Origin: Hymenobacter polaris
Lineage (GTDB): Bacteria > Bacteroidota > Bacteroidia > Cytophagales > Hymenobacteraceae
Length of the DNA stretch: 64,000 bases
Direction: 5' to 3'
NCBI RefSeq assembly: GCF_012927305.1
Contig: NZ_JABBGH010000002.1
Location: forward strand, 930,001 to 994,000
A model generated the notes under the pieces. It searched no databases. It was not told where the DNA came from and saw nothing but the letters and a program-made list of their open reading frames with translations. Positions 52,624-61,083 of this stretch are shown here, one piece after another. The position numbers were made by a program, and so were the translations under genes. Positions within the stretch are counted from its first letter, which is position 1; every line of letters starts with the position of its first letter.

Positions 52624-54412
52624 AGTAGCAGTACTCATTCGCTTCAATCAGCCCGGCGGCTACGCGGCGGCGGGCCTCTTTCACGTTGAACATGTCGGGC
52701 TTGGTGAAGCGCTTGAGGCCTAGGGCCAGCAGGCGCTGCTCGTCGCCTTCAACCATGCTCGCGATGGCTTCCTTGCCGGCGTGGGCTACCTGGTCGATGG
52801 TGTCGGAGAGGTAGACGCGGGCCATGTCGAGCTGGCGGCTCAAGGCTTCCTCGCCCTTGGCGGCCAGCTCCTTCTCCACGCGCAGCAGGGTGCTCTCGGC
52901 CACGTAGGTCTTGATGGCCATGTCGGCGATGTTCATCAGCACCTCCTGCTCTTTGGCCAGCGAGTTCATGTACTTCTGCACGGCCGTGCCGGCCACCATC
53001 AGGATGGCCTTCTTGAGGTTGGCGATAATCTTCTTCTCGGCGGCCAGGGGCGCATCATTGTCGTCGCTGCCGAAGCTGGGCACGGCCAGCAGTTCCTGCT
53101 GCACGGCCTGGGCGGGGCCCATTAGGTCTAGCTCGCCCTTGAGGCCCTTCTTCAAAATCATGTCCACGGCCAGCATCCGGTTGATTTCGTTGGTGCCCTC
53201 GAAGATGCGGTTGATGCGCGAGTCGCGGTAGGCGCGGTCCATGGGGTAGTCGGCCGAGAAGCCGTAGCCGCCGTAAATCTGCACGCCTTCATCGGTCACG
53301 TAGTCAAGCACTTCCGAGCCTTCCACCTTCAGGATGGCGCACTCTACGGCAAACTCGCGGGCGGCGCCCAGCAGGGCCTCGTTGGTGCCCATGCCGCTGG
53401 CCAGCAACTCCTGCTCCTTGCGGAAAATGTCCTCCCCGGCGCGGTAGATGGCCGATTCGACGGCGTACATGCGGATGGCCTGCTGGGCCAGCTTGAAGCG
53501 GATGGCCCCGAACTTGGCAATGGGCAGCTTAAACTGCACCCGCTCGTTGGCGTATTTCACGCTCTGGTTGGCCGCCATCTTAGCGCCGCCCAGGCAAGCC
53601 GCCGCCAGCTTGATGCGCCCGATGTTGAGCACGTTGAAGGCGATGAGGTGACCTTTGCCAATCTCGCCCAGCACGTTCTCCTTGGGCACCAGCGCGTCGC
53701 TTAGAAATACCTGCCGGGTGCTGCTGCCCTTGATGCCCATCTTGTGCTCCTCCGGCCCCAAGCTCAGGCCGGGCGTGTCGCGGTCCACGATGAAGCCGGT
53801 GAACTTGTCGCCGTCAATCTTGGCAAACACGATGTACACGTCGGCAAAGCCGGCGTTGGTAATCCACATTTTTTGGCCGTTGAGCACGTAGTGCGTGCCC
53901 TCGGCGTTGAGCACGGCCTTGGTCTTGGCCCCTAGGGCATCCGAGCCCGAGCCGGGCTCGGTGAGGCAGTAGGCGCCCATCAGCTCGCCGCTCGTGAGGC
54001 CCGGAATGTACTGCTGCTTCTGCGCGTCGGTGCCGAAGTACAGAATCGGCAGCAGGGCGATGCCCGTGTGGGCCGCAAACGCCACCGGAAACGAGTGGCC
54101 GCCGCCCACGCCCTCCGTCACGCGCAGGGCGGTGGGGAAGTCCATGTTCAGCCCGCCCAGCTCCTCGGGCACGCTCACCCCAAACAGCCCTAGGGCCCCC
54201 GCCTTCTCCATAATGCTGCGCATCAGCCCTTCCTCGTGGTTGTCGAGGCGGTCGAGCACCGGCATCACCTCGGCAGCCACGAAATCGAGGCAGCTCTGGT
54301 ACATGTAGTTCTGCTCCTCCGTAAAATCGGCGGGCGTGAAAACGTCTTGGGCCTCAGTGGGCTTAATAATGAATTCGCCGCCCTTGGCAACGGGCTTGTT
54401 CGATACTTCCAT
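52622..54412 (-). CDS. Acyl-CoA dehydrogenase
   Basis: A 596-residue FAD enzyme of beta-oxidation. Family blocks: YCLTEPGSGSDALGAKTKA, KMWITNAGFADVYIVFAKI, GTNEINRMLAVDMILKKG and DEGVQIYGGYGFSADYPMDRAYRD. The extra C-terminal 180 residues form a second helical domain as in VLCAD-type enzymes. It oxidises acyl-CoA to enoyl-CoA. It is the last gene of the leftward fatty-acid cluster and has its own copy of the shared AAATTTGTTAGGC motif upstream. Confidence 0.93.
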   Translation of the reverse strand: MEVSNKPVAKGGEFIIKPTEAQDVFTPADFTEEQNYMYQSCLDFVAAEVMPVLDRLDNHEEGLMRSIMEKAGALGLFGVSVPEELGGLNMDFPTALRVTEGVGGGHSFPVAFAAHTGIALLPILYFGTDAQKQQYIPGLTSGELMGAYCLTEPGSGSDALGAKTKAVLNAEGTHYVLNGQKMWITNAGFADVYIVFAKIDGDKFTGFIVDRDTPGLSLGPEEHKMGIKGSSTRQVFLSDALVPKENVLGEIGKGHLIAFNVLNIGRIKLAAACLGGAKMAANQSVKYANERVQFKLPIAKFGAIRFKLAQQAIRMYAVESAIYRAGEDIFRKEQELLASGMGTNEALLGAAREFAVECAILKVEGSEVLDYVTDEGVQIYGGYGFSADYPMDRAYRDSRINRIFEGTNEINRMLAVDMILKKGLKGELDLMGPAQAVQQELLAVPSFGSDDNDAPLAAEKKIIANLKKAILMVAGTAVQKYMNSLAKEQEVLMNIADMAIKTYVAESTLLRVEKELAAKGEEALSRQLDMARVYLSDTIDQVAHAGKEAIASMVEGDEQRLLALGLKRFTKPDMFNVKEARRRVAAGLIEANEYCY

Positions 54413-54445
54413 GACGATTTTGGATTAGGGATGGGACTAAAAACT

Positions 54446-54465
54446 GTTAGGCTAGCCGAGTATTT
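54446..54465 (+). promoter_or_regulatory. Possible second copy of the fatty-acid cluster motif
   Basis: TGTTAGGCTAGCCGAGTA resembles the core TTAGGCTTGCATACTA, with four or five differences, and lies between the -7 box and the acyl-CoA dehydrogenase start. It is weaker than the three listed copies. Confidence 0.3.
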
Positions 54466-54495
54466 GGGTAACGCTACGCCCGGCGCGTTGGTGCT

Positions 54496-54532
54496 GCAAG
54501 ATACACGGAAATTTGTTAGGCGTGCCGACTAA
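54496..54532 (-). promoter_or_regulatory. Shared upstream motif and -7 box, acyl-CoA dehydrogenase
   Basis: Core AAATTTGTTAGGCGTGCC starts at 54509; the end is GACTAA at 54527-54532. The 17-bp inner part TTAG...CTAA is an imperfect dyad, as expected for a MarR operator. On the minus strand TATCTTGC (54496-54503) lies 5 bp beyond the AAATTT edge, in the same spacing as in the marR promoter. Confidence 0.55.
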
Positions 54533-54562
54533 TTTAAGAAAAAGCAGGGGTGGGACTCGCCC

Positions 54563-55750
54563 CTACTTCAGCAGTTCGTAGATGCCGGCTACGCCCTGGC
54601 CGCCGCCAACGCAGGCGGTTACCATGCCGTATTTCTTGCCGCGCTCGCGCAGCTCGTCGAAGAGCTGGATGCTGAGTTTCGCGCCGGAGCACCCTAGGGG
54701 GTGGCCCAGGGCGATAGCTCCGCCGTTCACGTTGAGCTTGTCGGGGTCGATGCCCAGCTCGCGCACTACGGCCAGCGACTGGCAGGCGAAGGCCTCGTTC
54801 AGCTCAATCAGGTCGATGTCTTCCAGTTTGAGGCCGGCTTGCTTGAGCACTTTCGGCACGGCCTTGATGGGTCCCATGCCCATGATGCGCGGCTCCACGC
54901 CCTCGCTGGCGTAGTTCACCATGCGGGCAATCGGCTCCAGGTTCAGCTCCTTCACCATCTTCTCGCTCATTACGATGACGAAGGCCGCGCCGTCGGAAGT
55001 CTGCGAGGAGTTGCCGGCCGTGACCGAGCCACCCTGCGCGAACACGGGGCGCAGGCGGGCCAGGGCCTCCAGAGATGTATCGGCCCTAGGGCCCTCGTCG
55101 GTATCCACCACGTAGGAGCGGGTTTTCTTCTTGCCGCTGGCCTGGTCGAGGTAGGTTTCCTCTACCGTGATGGGCACGATGCTTTTCTTGAACTTGCCGG
55201 CCGCGATGGCCTTGATGGCCTTCTGGTGCGAGTTGAAGGCGAACTCGTCCTGGTCCTGGCGCGAGATGTTATAGTCTTTGGCCACGGCTTCGGCGGTGAG
55301 GCCCATGCCGATGCTGTAGTCGGGGTACTGCACGGCCAGCTTGTAGTTGGGCACGGTTTTCCAGCCCACGGTGGGCACCAGGCTCATGCTCTCGGTGCCG
55401 CCGGCGATGATGCAGTCGGCCATGCCGGCCGTGATTTTGCCCACGGCCATGGCAATGGTTTCGACGCCCGAGCCGCAGTAGCGGTTCACGATGAGGCCCG
55501 GCACGTTGATGGGCAGCGCCAGCAGCGAGATGAGACGGCCCATTTGCAGGCCCTGCTCGGCCTCGGGCACGGCGTTGCCCACAATCACGTCGTCCACCCG
55601 GCTAGGGTCGAGGGCGGGCACCGAGGCCACGAGGTGCTTGATGACATCGGCCGCGAGGTCGTCGGGCCGGGTGAAGCGGAATACGCCCCTAGGGGCTTTG
55701 CCGACGGCCGTGCGGTAGCCAGCGACGATATAGGCTTGTTGGGGAGTCAT
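54563..55750 (-). CDS. fadA: Acetyl-CoA acyltransferase (thiolase)
   Basis: From ATG 55750, 395 residues. The acyl-binding Cys92 is in [16 protein letters not shown]; the distal motifs are [19 protein letters not shown] and [13 protein letters not shown], including the second Cys and His. It cleaves 3-ketoacyl-CoA to acetyl-CoA in the last beta-oxidation step. The frame is open upstream into the inverted repeat at 55771-55853 but the ATG at 55750 fits the family. It is cotranscribed or at least collinear with the HAD/ECH gene. Confidence 0.94.
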   Translation of the reverse strand: MTPQQAYIVAGYRTAVGKAPRGVFRFTRPDDLAADVIKHLVASVPALDPSRVDDVIVGNAVPEAEQGLQMGRLISLLALPINVPGLIVNRYCGSGVETIAMAVGKITAGMADCIIAGGTESMSLVPTVGWKTVPNYKLAVQYPDYSIGMGLTAEAVAKDYNISRQDQDEFAFNSHQKAIKAIAAGKFKKSIVPITVEETYLDQASGKKKTRSYVVDTDEGPRADTSLEALARLRPVFAQGGSVTAGNSSQTSDGAAFVIVMSEKMVKELNLEPIARMVNYASEGVEPRIMGMGPIKAVPKVLKQAGLKLEDIDLIELNEAFACQSLAVVRELGIDPDKLNVNGGAIALGHPLGCSGAKLSIQLFDELRERGKKYGMVTACVGGGQGVAGIYELLK

Positions 55751-55770
55751 GGTAGGGTGGGGTTGTTTGA

Positions 55771-55853
55771 GCGCAGAGTTTCGCGAAGTTGGCAGAGTTT
55801 CGCAAAGGCTAGAGAACTCTGCGAAACTCTGCCAACTTCGCGAACTCTGCGCG
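55771..55853. repeat. Near-perfect inverted repeat with GCGCAGAGTTTCGCGAAG arms
   Basis: Two 34-bp arms, one with an extra T, around a 15-nt loop. It lies between the thiolase start and the HAD/ECH stop, so it sits inside a same-strand gene pair. Each arm repeats the word AGAGTTTCGC. It is unrelated to the other families here. Confidence 0.83.
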
Positions 55854-58259
55854 TTAATTACGCAGCGGCTTGCCCGTCGTGAGGATGCTTTGAATCCGCT
55901 CCAGCGTCTTGCGCTCACCGGTCAAACTCAGAAACGCCTCGCGCTCCAAGTCCAGCAGGTACTGCTCGCTCACCTCGGTGGGCGCGCTCAAGTCCCCGCC
56001 GCACATCACGTAGGCCAGCTTATTTGCAATTTTCTCGTCGTGGTCGGAGATGTAGTTGCCCATCTTCATGGCGTACACGCCGCTCATGAACATGCCCAGC
56101 GCGCCCCGGCCGTGCACCTTGATGTTCCTTTTCTGCACCGGCTGTGAGTAGCCCGCGTCGGCCAGCTCTAGGGCGGCGGCTTTCGCTTGAGCTATCACGC
56201 GGCTAGGGTTCACCACTACTTCGTCGCCGCGGCGCAGGAAGCCCAGGTCGAAGGCCTCGGCGGCGCTGGTCGAAACCTTGGCGGTGCTGATGGTCATGTA
56301 CGTGTTGCGCAGTAGATTATACTCCGGCTCGCCGTCCTCGTACTTGGCGGCGGTGCGCAGGGTCATTTCCTTGGTGCCGCCGCCGCCCGGTATCAGGCCC
56401 ACGCCGAACTCGACGAGGCCGATGTAGCTCTCGGCGGCCGCTACTACCTTGTCGCAGTGCAGGTTCAACTCGCAACCGCCCCCTAGGGTCAGGCCGTGCG
56501 GGGTGCCCACCACCGGGATGCTGCTGTAGCGCATCCGCATCATAGCCTGTTGGAACTGCTGAATCATCAAATTCAGCTCATCAAACTCCTGCTCCAGCGC
56601 CTGCATGTACACCAGGCCCAGGTTGGCGCCGGCCGAGAAGTTGGGCGCGTCGTTGCCCACCACCAGGCCCCGGTAGCCCTTCTCGGCCATGTCCACGCCG
56701 CGCAGCAGGCCTTCAATCACGTCCTGCCCTAAGGCGTTCATCTTAGCGTGAAACTCCACGTTGAGGATGCCGTCGCCCAGGTCGAGCACCGAAGCGCCCG
56801 AATTCTTCCACAGCACCTTGCCGCTGGCCCGCAGGTTGTCGAGAATGATAAAGTTCTCGACGCCGGGGATGGGCTGGTAGCTTTTGCTGGCCTGGTCGTA
56901 GAACTTGCGGGTGCCGTCTTCCACCTTGTAAAAAGTCTGGTAGCCAGCGGCTAGCATCTCCTCCACCCACGGCGCCACGGTGCGCCCGGCGGCCTTGGCC
57001 AGCTCCACGCCGGCCGGCACCCCTAGGGCATCCCAGGTCTCAAACGGCCCCAGCTCCCAGCCGAAGCCGGCCCGCAGCGCGTCGTCAATCTTGTACAGCT
57101 CGTCGGCGATTTCCGGCACCCGGTTGCTCACGTAGGCAAACAGCCCGCCGAAGCTGAGGCGGTAAAATTCGCCCGCCTTATCCTTGCCGCCCACCAGCAC
57201 CTTGAAGCGGTCGGCCAGCTTGTCAATCGTCTTGGTCAGCTCCAGGGTCGGAAATTTCACCTTCTGGCTCGGCTGGTACTCCATCGTAGCCAGGTTCAGG
57301 GCCTGGATTTCCGATTTGCCGCCCGCGCCCTTCACTTTCTGGTAGAAGCCCTGGCCGGTCTTGTCGCCCAGCCACTTGCGCTCGCCCATCTGCTTCACGA
57401 AGTCGGGCAGCGCAAACACGTCCTTGGCCTCGTCATTGGGTAGCCCAGCGGCTAGCCCGTTGGCTACGTTGATGGTCGTGTCAAGGCCCACCACGTCGGA
57501 CGTGCGCAGGGTAGCCGACTTGGCGTGGCCGATAACCGGGCCCGTCAGGCGGTCGGTTTCCTCCACCGTCAGGCCCAGCTTTTGCATCGTGTGCATGGCG
57601 TCGAGCAAGGCCCACACGCCCACGCGGTTAGCGATGAAGCCGGGCGTGTCCTTGGCCAGCACCACCGTCTTGCCCAGGTATAAGTCGCCGTAGTGCTGCA
57701 AAAAGTCCAGCACCTCGGGCTGCGTTTCTGGGCCAGGAATAATTTCCAGCAGCTTCAAATAGCGCGGCGGGTTGAAGAAGTGTGTGCCGCAGAAGTGCTG
57801 CCGAAAGTCCTCCGAGCGCCCCTCGGCTAGCTGCTGAATGGGGATGCCGCTGGTGTTGCTGGTGATGAGCGTACCCTTCTTGCGGAACTGCTCCACGCGC
57901 TCGTACAGACTCTTTTTGATGTCGAGGCGCTCCACCACCACCTCAATCGTCCAGTCGCAGCTGGCAATATCCTTCAGGTTGTCGTCGAAGTTGCCCGTCG
58001 TGATGCGGGCGGCATCGGCCTTGCGGTAGAGCGGGGCGGGGTTGCTGGCCACGGCCGCCGCCAGCGCCGCATTCACAATGCGGTTTTTCACCGCCGGCGC
58101 GTCCAGTTTCAACCCTTTCTTCTCCTCATCGGCCGTCAGCTCCCTAGGGGCGATGTCGAGCAGCAGCACCTGCACGCCGATGTTGGCGAAGTGGCAGGCA
58201 ATGCGCGAGCCCATCACGCCGGAGCCGAGCACCGCGACTTTCTTGATTACTCGTTTCAT
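55854..58259 (-). CDS. Bifunctional 3-hydroxyacyl-CoA dehydrogenase / enoyl-CoA hydratase
   Basis: From ATG 58259, 801 residues. The 3-hydroxyacyl-CoA dehydrogenase comes first (NAD motif VAVLGSGVMG, about 5-420 including the catalytic HFFNPP block), and the crotonase-type hydratase second (about 475-720, NFSAGANLGL and GGGCELNLHCDKVVAA). This order is the reverse of FadJ/FadB. It hydrates enoyl-CoA and oxidises 3-hydroxyacyl-CoA. Upstream is a copy of the shared motif. The stop is at the edge of the inverted repeat. Confidence 0.93.
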   Translation of the reverse strand: MKRVIKKVAVLGSGVMGSRIACHFANIGVQVLLLDIAPRELTADEEKKGLKLDAPAVKNRIVNAALAAAVASNPAPLYRKADAARITTGNFDDNLKDIASCDWTIEVVVERLDIKKSLYERVEQFRKKGTLITSNTSGIPIQQLAEGRSEDFRQHFCGTHFFNPPRYLKLLEIIPGPETQPEVLDFLQHYGDLYLGKTVVLAKDTPGFIANRVGVWALLDAMHTMQKLGLTVEETDRLTGPVIGHAKSATLRTSDVVGLDTTINVANGLAAGLPNDEAKDVFALPDFVKQMGERKWLGDKTGQGFYQKVKGAGGKSEIQALNLATMEYQPSQKVKFPTLELTKTIDKLADRFKVLVGGKDKAGEFYRLSFGGLFAYVSNRVPEIADELYKIDDALRAGFGWELGPFETWDALGVPAGVELAKAAGRTVAPWVEEMLAAGYQTFYKVEDGTRKFYDQASKSYQPIPGVENFIILDNLRASGKVLWKNSGASVLDLGDGILNVEFHAKMNALGQDVIEGLLRGVDMAEKGYRGLVVGNDAPNFSAGANLGLVYMQALEQEFDELNLMIQQFQQAMMRMRYSSIPVVGTPHGLTLGGGCELNLHCDKVVAAAESYIGLVEFGVGLIPGGGGTKEMTLRTAAKYEDGEPEYNLLRNTYMTISTAKVSTSAAEAFDLGFLRRGDEVVVNPSRVIAQAKAAALELADAGYSQPVQKRNIKVHGRGALGMFMSGVYAMKMGNYISDHDEKIANKLAYVMCGGDLSAPTEVSEQYLLDLEREAFLSLTGERKTLERIQSILTTGKPLRN

Positions 58260-58306
58260 ACGGTAGCGCGGCTTGCGCCGCACGTTGGGTTGGGTAGGAA
58301 AAAGGT

Positions 58307-58330
58307 AAATTTATTAGGCTTGCAGCGTAA
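58307..58330 (-). promoter_or_regulatory. Shared upstream motif, HAD/ECH gene
   Basis: AAATTTATTAGGCTTGCAGC starts at 58307 and ends GTAA at 58330. It matches the copies at 54509 and 58961 in 14 or more positions of the core, 48 bp upstream of the ATG at 58259. Confidence 0.55.
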
Positions 58331-58343
58331 TCGGCGCTGAAAA

Positions 58344-58443
58344 AGAATGTCATGCTGAACGTGGTGAAGCATCTCTACCGCTTCGTTGAGCGGGGCCAGG
58401 CGGCGTGGTAGAGATGCTTCGACTTCGCTCAGCATGACGTGCT
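58344..58443. repeat. REP/MITE-like inverted repeat, copy 11, diverged ends
   Basis: Left end AGAATGTCATGCTGAACG and right end GCTCAGCATGACGTGCT, so the end bases have drifted, but the AGCATCTCTACC core and pairing remain. It lies between the marR stop and the HAD/ECH gene. Confidence 0.8.
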
Positions 58444-58454
58444 GGTAAGTTGCA

Positions 58455-58928
58455 TTAAATAGTTTCCTTGCGCAGCGGCTTGGGCTCGAAGTCCTCGAAC
58501 AGCGTCTTACTTTCGATGAGCGCTGTAATCTGCCCGGCCACCTTGAAGAAGGTTTCCAGCTGGCCCTGGGGTATCTTCTCGCGCATCTTCTGGTTGAAGT
58601 GGCGCACCGTCTGGCGCGAAACCTCCTTCTTTTCCAGCCCCAAATCGGTGAGGAAGATGCGCACCGAGCGCTTATCCTGCGCGTCGGCCTGCTTGTAAAT
58701 CAGCCCCTTCTCCTCCATGCTGCGCAGGATGCGCGTGAGCGAGCGGGTTTCTAGGCCCAGCAGCGGCGCAATCTTAGTGGCCGGCGTGCCCAGCGCCTGG
58801 TCGATGTTGAGCAGCACAAAGCCGATGCTGGTGGTAATGTCGCTCTTAGCCGCCTGCGCATTATACATGCGCGAAATGGCGTGCCAAGCCACTTTGATAT
58901 TGTAATCAACGGTTTCTTCGGGTTTCAT
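58455..58928 (-). CDS. MarR-family transcriptional regulator
   Basis: A 157-residue winged-helix protein. The DNA-binding region is about 45-115 (LGTPATKIAPLLGLETRSLTRILRSMEEKGLIYK, then QDKRSVRIFLTDLG as the wing). It is a likely repressor whose ligand may be an acyl-CoA or fatty acid, by its position among beta-oxidation genes. The gene carries its own copy of the shared motif at 58961-58984, which fits autoregulation. Confidence 0.9.
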   Translation of the reverse strand: MKPEETVDYNIKVAWHAISRMYNAQAAKSDITTSIGFVLLNIDQALGTPATKIAPLLGLETRSLTRILRSMEEKGLIYKQADAQDKRSVRIFLTDLGLEKKEVSRQTVRHFNQKMREKIPQGQLETFFKVAGQITALIESKTLFEDFEPKPLRKETI

Positions 58929-58947
58929 GCGGGGCGGGAAAGTGCGG

Positions 58948-58984
58948 TAAACATACGAAGAAATTTGTTAGGCTTGCATACTAC
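58948..58984 (-). promoter_or_regulatory. Shared upstream motif and -7 box, marR
   Basis: AAATTTGTTAGGCTTGCA starts at 58961 and runs to CTAC at 58984. On the minus strand TATGTTTA (58948-58955) follows the AAATTT edge after 5 bp and precedes the ATG by about 20 bp. The layout equals that of the acyl-CoA dehydrogenase site. Confidence 0.6.
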
Positions 58985-59002
58985 TTGCTGCCTGTATTTA
59001 CA

Positions 59003-59106
59003 AGAACGTCCGGCTGAGCCTGTCGCAGCGTCGCTACCGCATCGCCCGGACGACACGCTAGCAGCGCGGGTGAGAGGCTGCGACAGGCTCAGCCGGACGT
59101 TCTTTT
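59003..59106. repeat. REP/MITE-like inverted repeat, copy 12, strongly diverged core
   Basis: Ends AGAACGTCCGGCTGAGCC with matching complement CTCAGCCGGACGTTCT: the usual GTCATGCTGAG has become GTCCGGCTGAG on both arms, so the change is paired. The inner part (CAGCGTCGCTACC) is also altered. It lies between fadD and marR on the same strand. Confidence 0.82.
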
Positions 59107-59126
59107 TTGCGCGCGAAGCAACAGCT

Positions 59127-60929
59127 TTAATGCGCCTGCCGCTCATGCGGCTCGCGCTCGGCCCGCTCGTACAGCTCGTCAATTAGCTGCTGGTTGTTCT
59201 CGGTTATCACCTTGCGCTTCACCTTCATGGTGGGGGTCATCTCGCCGCTTTCCACCGTCCAGTGCTCGGGTAGCAGCGCCTCTTTCTTCACCTGCTCCCA
59301 CTGCGCAAAGCCCTGGTTGTACTTCTTTACCAAATCGTGGTAGAGCTTTACTACCTTCTCGTCCTTTACCAGTTCGGCGTTCGACTTCGCGGCCACGCCG
59401 TTCTGGCTCGCCCATTTCTTTAGTTCGTCGAAAGCCGGCACAATGAGGGCCGCTGGAAACTTGCGGTCGGCGCCCACTACCATCAACTGCTCAATGAGTG
59501 GGTCTTCTTTCATCTTGTTCTCAATCACCTGCGGGGCGATGTACTTGCCGCCGCTGGTTTTGAACATCTCCTTCTTGCGGTCAGTGATTTTCAAGAACTT
59601 ACCATTTACAAACTCGCCAATGTCGCCGGTGTGGAACCAGCCATCCTGGTCAATGGCCTCGGCCGTGAGGTCGGGCCGATTGTAATAGCCCTTCATCACC
59701 GACGACGAGCGGGTTAGAATCTCACCGTCCGGGGCAATTTTTACCTCCATATTTTCAATTAGCGGCCCCACGGCGCCAATCATATTATCCTGCTTCTCAT
59801 AGCCGTTCACCGCGATTACGGGCGAGGTTTCAGTAAGGCCGTAGCCCTCCATCACCCGGATGCCAGCCGCCCAAAACACCCGCGCCAGCCGCGGCTGCAA
59901 GGCCCCGCCGCCGCTTACGATGCAGCGTAGCTTGCCCCCTAGGGCCTCGCGCCACTTGTTGAAGATGAGCTTATTAGCCAGTGCCAATTCGGTGTTATAG
60001 AAGAAGCCCTGGTCTTTCTGCGTGTCGTATTTCAGCCCTAGGTCGAGGGCCCAGAAGAAAAGCTTGTGCTTGATGCCGGTTTGCTCGTGGCCCCTGGCCA
60101 CGATGCGGTCGTATACTTTTTCGAGCAGGCGCGGCACGGTAGTGAAGATGCTGGGCTGCACCTCGCGCAGGTTATCGGCAATGGTTTCCATACTCTCGGC
60201 GTAGTAGATGCTTACGCCGTGCAGCATGTATAAGTACGTCACCATGCGCTCGAAAATGTGGCACAACGGCAAGAAGCTCAAGGCTTTGTCATCTTTGCCC
60301 ACGGGCACGGCCGTGCTGCTGTTGCGGCAGTTGCTCAGGATGTTGTCGTGGCTCAGCATCACGCCCTTGGGCTGGCCGGTGGTGCCACTGGTGTAGATGA
60401 GCGTCAGCAAATCGTCGGGCTGCACGGCGGCCTTCAGGGGCTCCAGGTCGGCGGGGTTGCCGGCTTGCCCTAGGGCCAGCAGCTCCGAGAAGGGCCGGGC
60501 GCCGGCTACCTTATCGAAGGTGAAGATGTTCTCGGCCGGAATGTCGAGGTCGGCGGTCGCCTCCTTCACCTTATCAAACAAGTGCTTGTCGCTCACAAAC
60601 ACGGCCCGCACGCCGGCATCGGTGAAAATGTACTTGTAGTCCTCGACCGTGATGCTGGGGTACATGGGCACGCTGGTGGCCCCAATCTGGGCAATGCCGA
60701 AGTCGGCCAGCAACCACTCGGGCCGGTTTAGGCTGATAATGGCCACTTTATCACCTCGTTGCAGGCCCAGCTTCAGCAGCCCTAGGCTCACCAGGTTGGC
60801 CTGGTCCTGCACCTGCTGGCTGCTGAGGGGGGCGTAGGTGCCGCCGTGGGGCTTGCCAGCCAGCGCGTCGGGTTTAGGGAATTTCTCCAGCTGGTGAGCG
60901 AGGATATCGAAAGAGCGGCGCGCGTCCAT
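59127..60929 (-). CDS. fadD: Long-chain acyl-CoA synthetase (AMP-forming)
   Basis: From ATG 60929, 600 residues. The adenylate motif LIYTSGTTGQPKGVMLSH and the AMP/acyl block GYGLTETSPVIAVN are clear; DGWFHTGDIGEFVNGKFLKITDRKKEMFK carries the hinge and catalytic Lys. It activates fatty acids with CoA and ATP at the membrane. The frame is open upstream to 61148 but those residues are not family-like. It is the first gene of the leftward beta-oxidation cluster; the shared motif is not visible in front of it. Confidence 0.94.
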   Translation of the reverse strand: MDARRSFDILAHQLEKFPKPDALAGKPHGGTYAPLSSQQVQDQANLVSLGLLKLGLQRGDKVAIISLNRPEWLLADFGIAQIGATSVPMYPSITVEDYKYIFTDAGVRAVFVSDKHLFDKVKEATADLDIPAENIFTFDKVAGARPFSELLALGQAGNPADLEPLKAAVQPDDLLTLIYTSGTTGQPKGVMLSHDNILSNCRNSSTAVPVGKDDKALSFLPLCHIFERMVTYLYMLHGVSIYYAESMETIADNLREVQPSIFTTVPRLLEKVYDRIVARGHEQTGIKHKLFFWALDLGLKYDTQKDQGFFYNTELALANKLIFNKWREALGGKLRCIVSGGGALQPRLARVFWAAGIRVMEGYGLTETSPVIAVNGYEKQDNMIGAVGPLIENMEVKIAPDGEILTRSSSVMKGYYNRPDLTAEAIDQDGWFHTGDIGEFVNGKFLKITDRKKEMFKTSGGKYIAPQVIENKMKEDPLIEQLMVVGADRKFPAALIVPAFDELKKWASQNGVAAKSNAELVKDEKVVKLYHDLVKKYNQGFAQWEQVKKEALLPEHWTVESGEMTPTMKVKRKVITENNQQLIDELYERAEREPHERQAH

Positions 60930-61052
60930 AAGGATGACTAGAAGGGCAGGGGCGGGGAAATGAGGTGTTAAAGAAACACGATTTTTTGCGAAAACTGCGC
61001 TAGTAGCCGCCAGCTGGCAAGCTAGGGCGGCGCAATAGGGACGGGAGAAGCG

Positions 61053-61060
61053 TAATTTTG
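61053..61060 (+). promoter_or_regulatory. Candidate -7 box of the arginase-family gene
   Basis: TAATTTTG is an exact TAnnTTTG match, 23 bp before the ATG at 61084. No -33 TTG at the usual distance. Confidence 0.35.
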
Positions 61061-61083
61061 ACCCTGCCCGCCGCGCTTCCTTT

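Noticed and set aside
54701..55882. 393-codon plus-strand frame opposite the thiolase gene
   Set aside because: Antisense to a gene with all thiolase motifs; Val/Gly/His/Ala-rich shadow.
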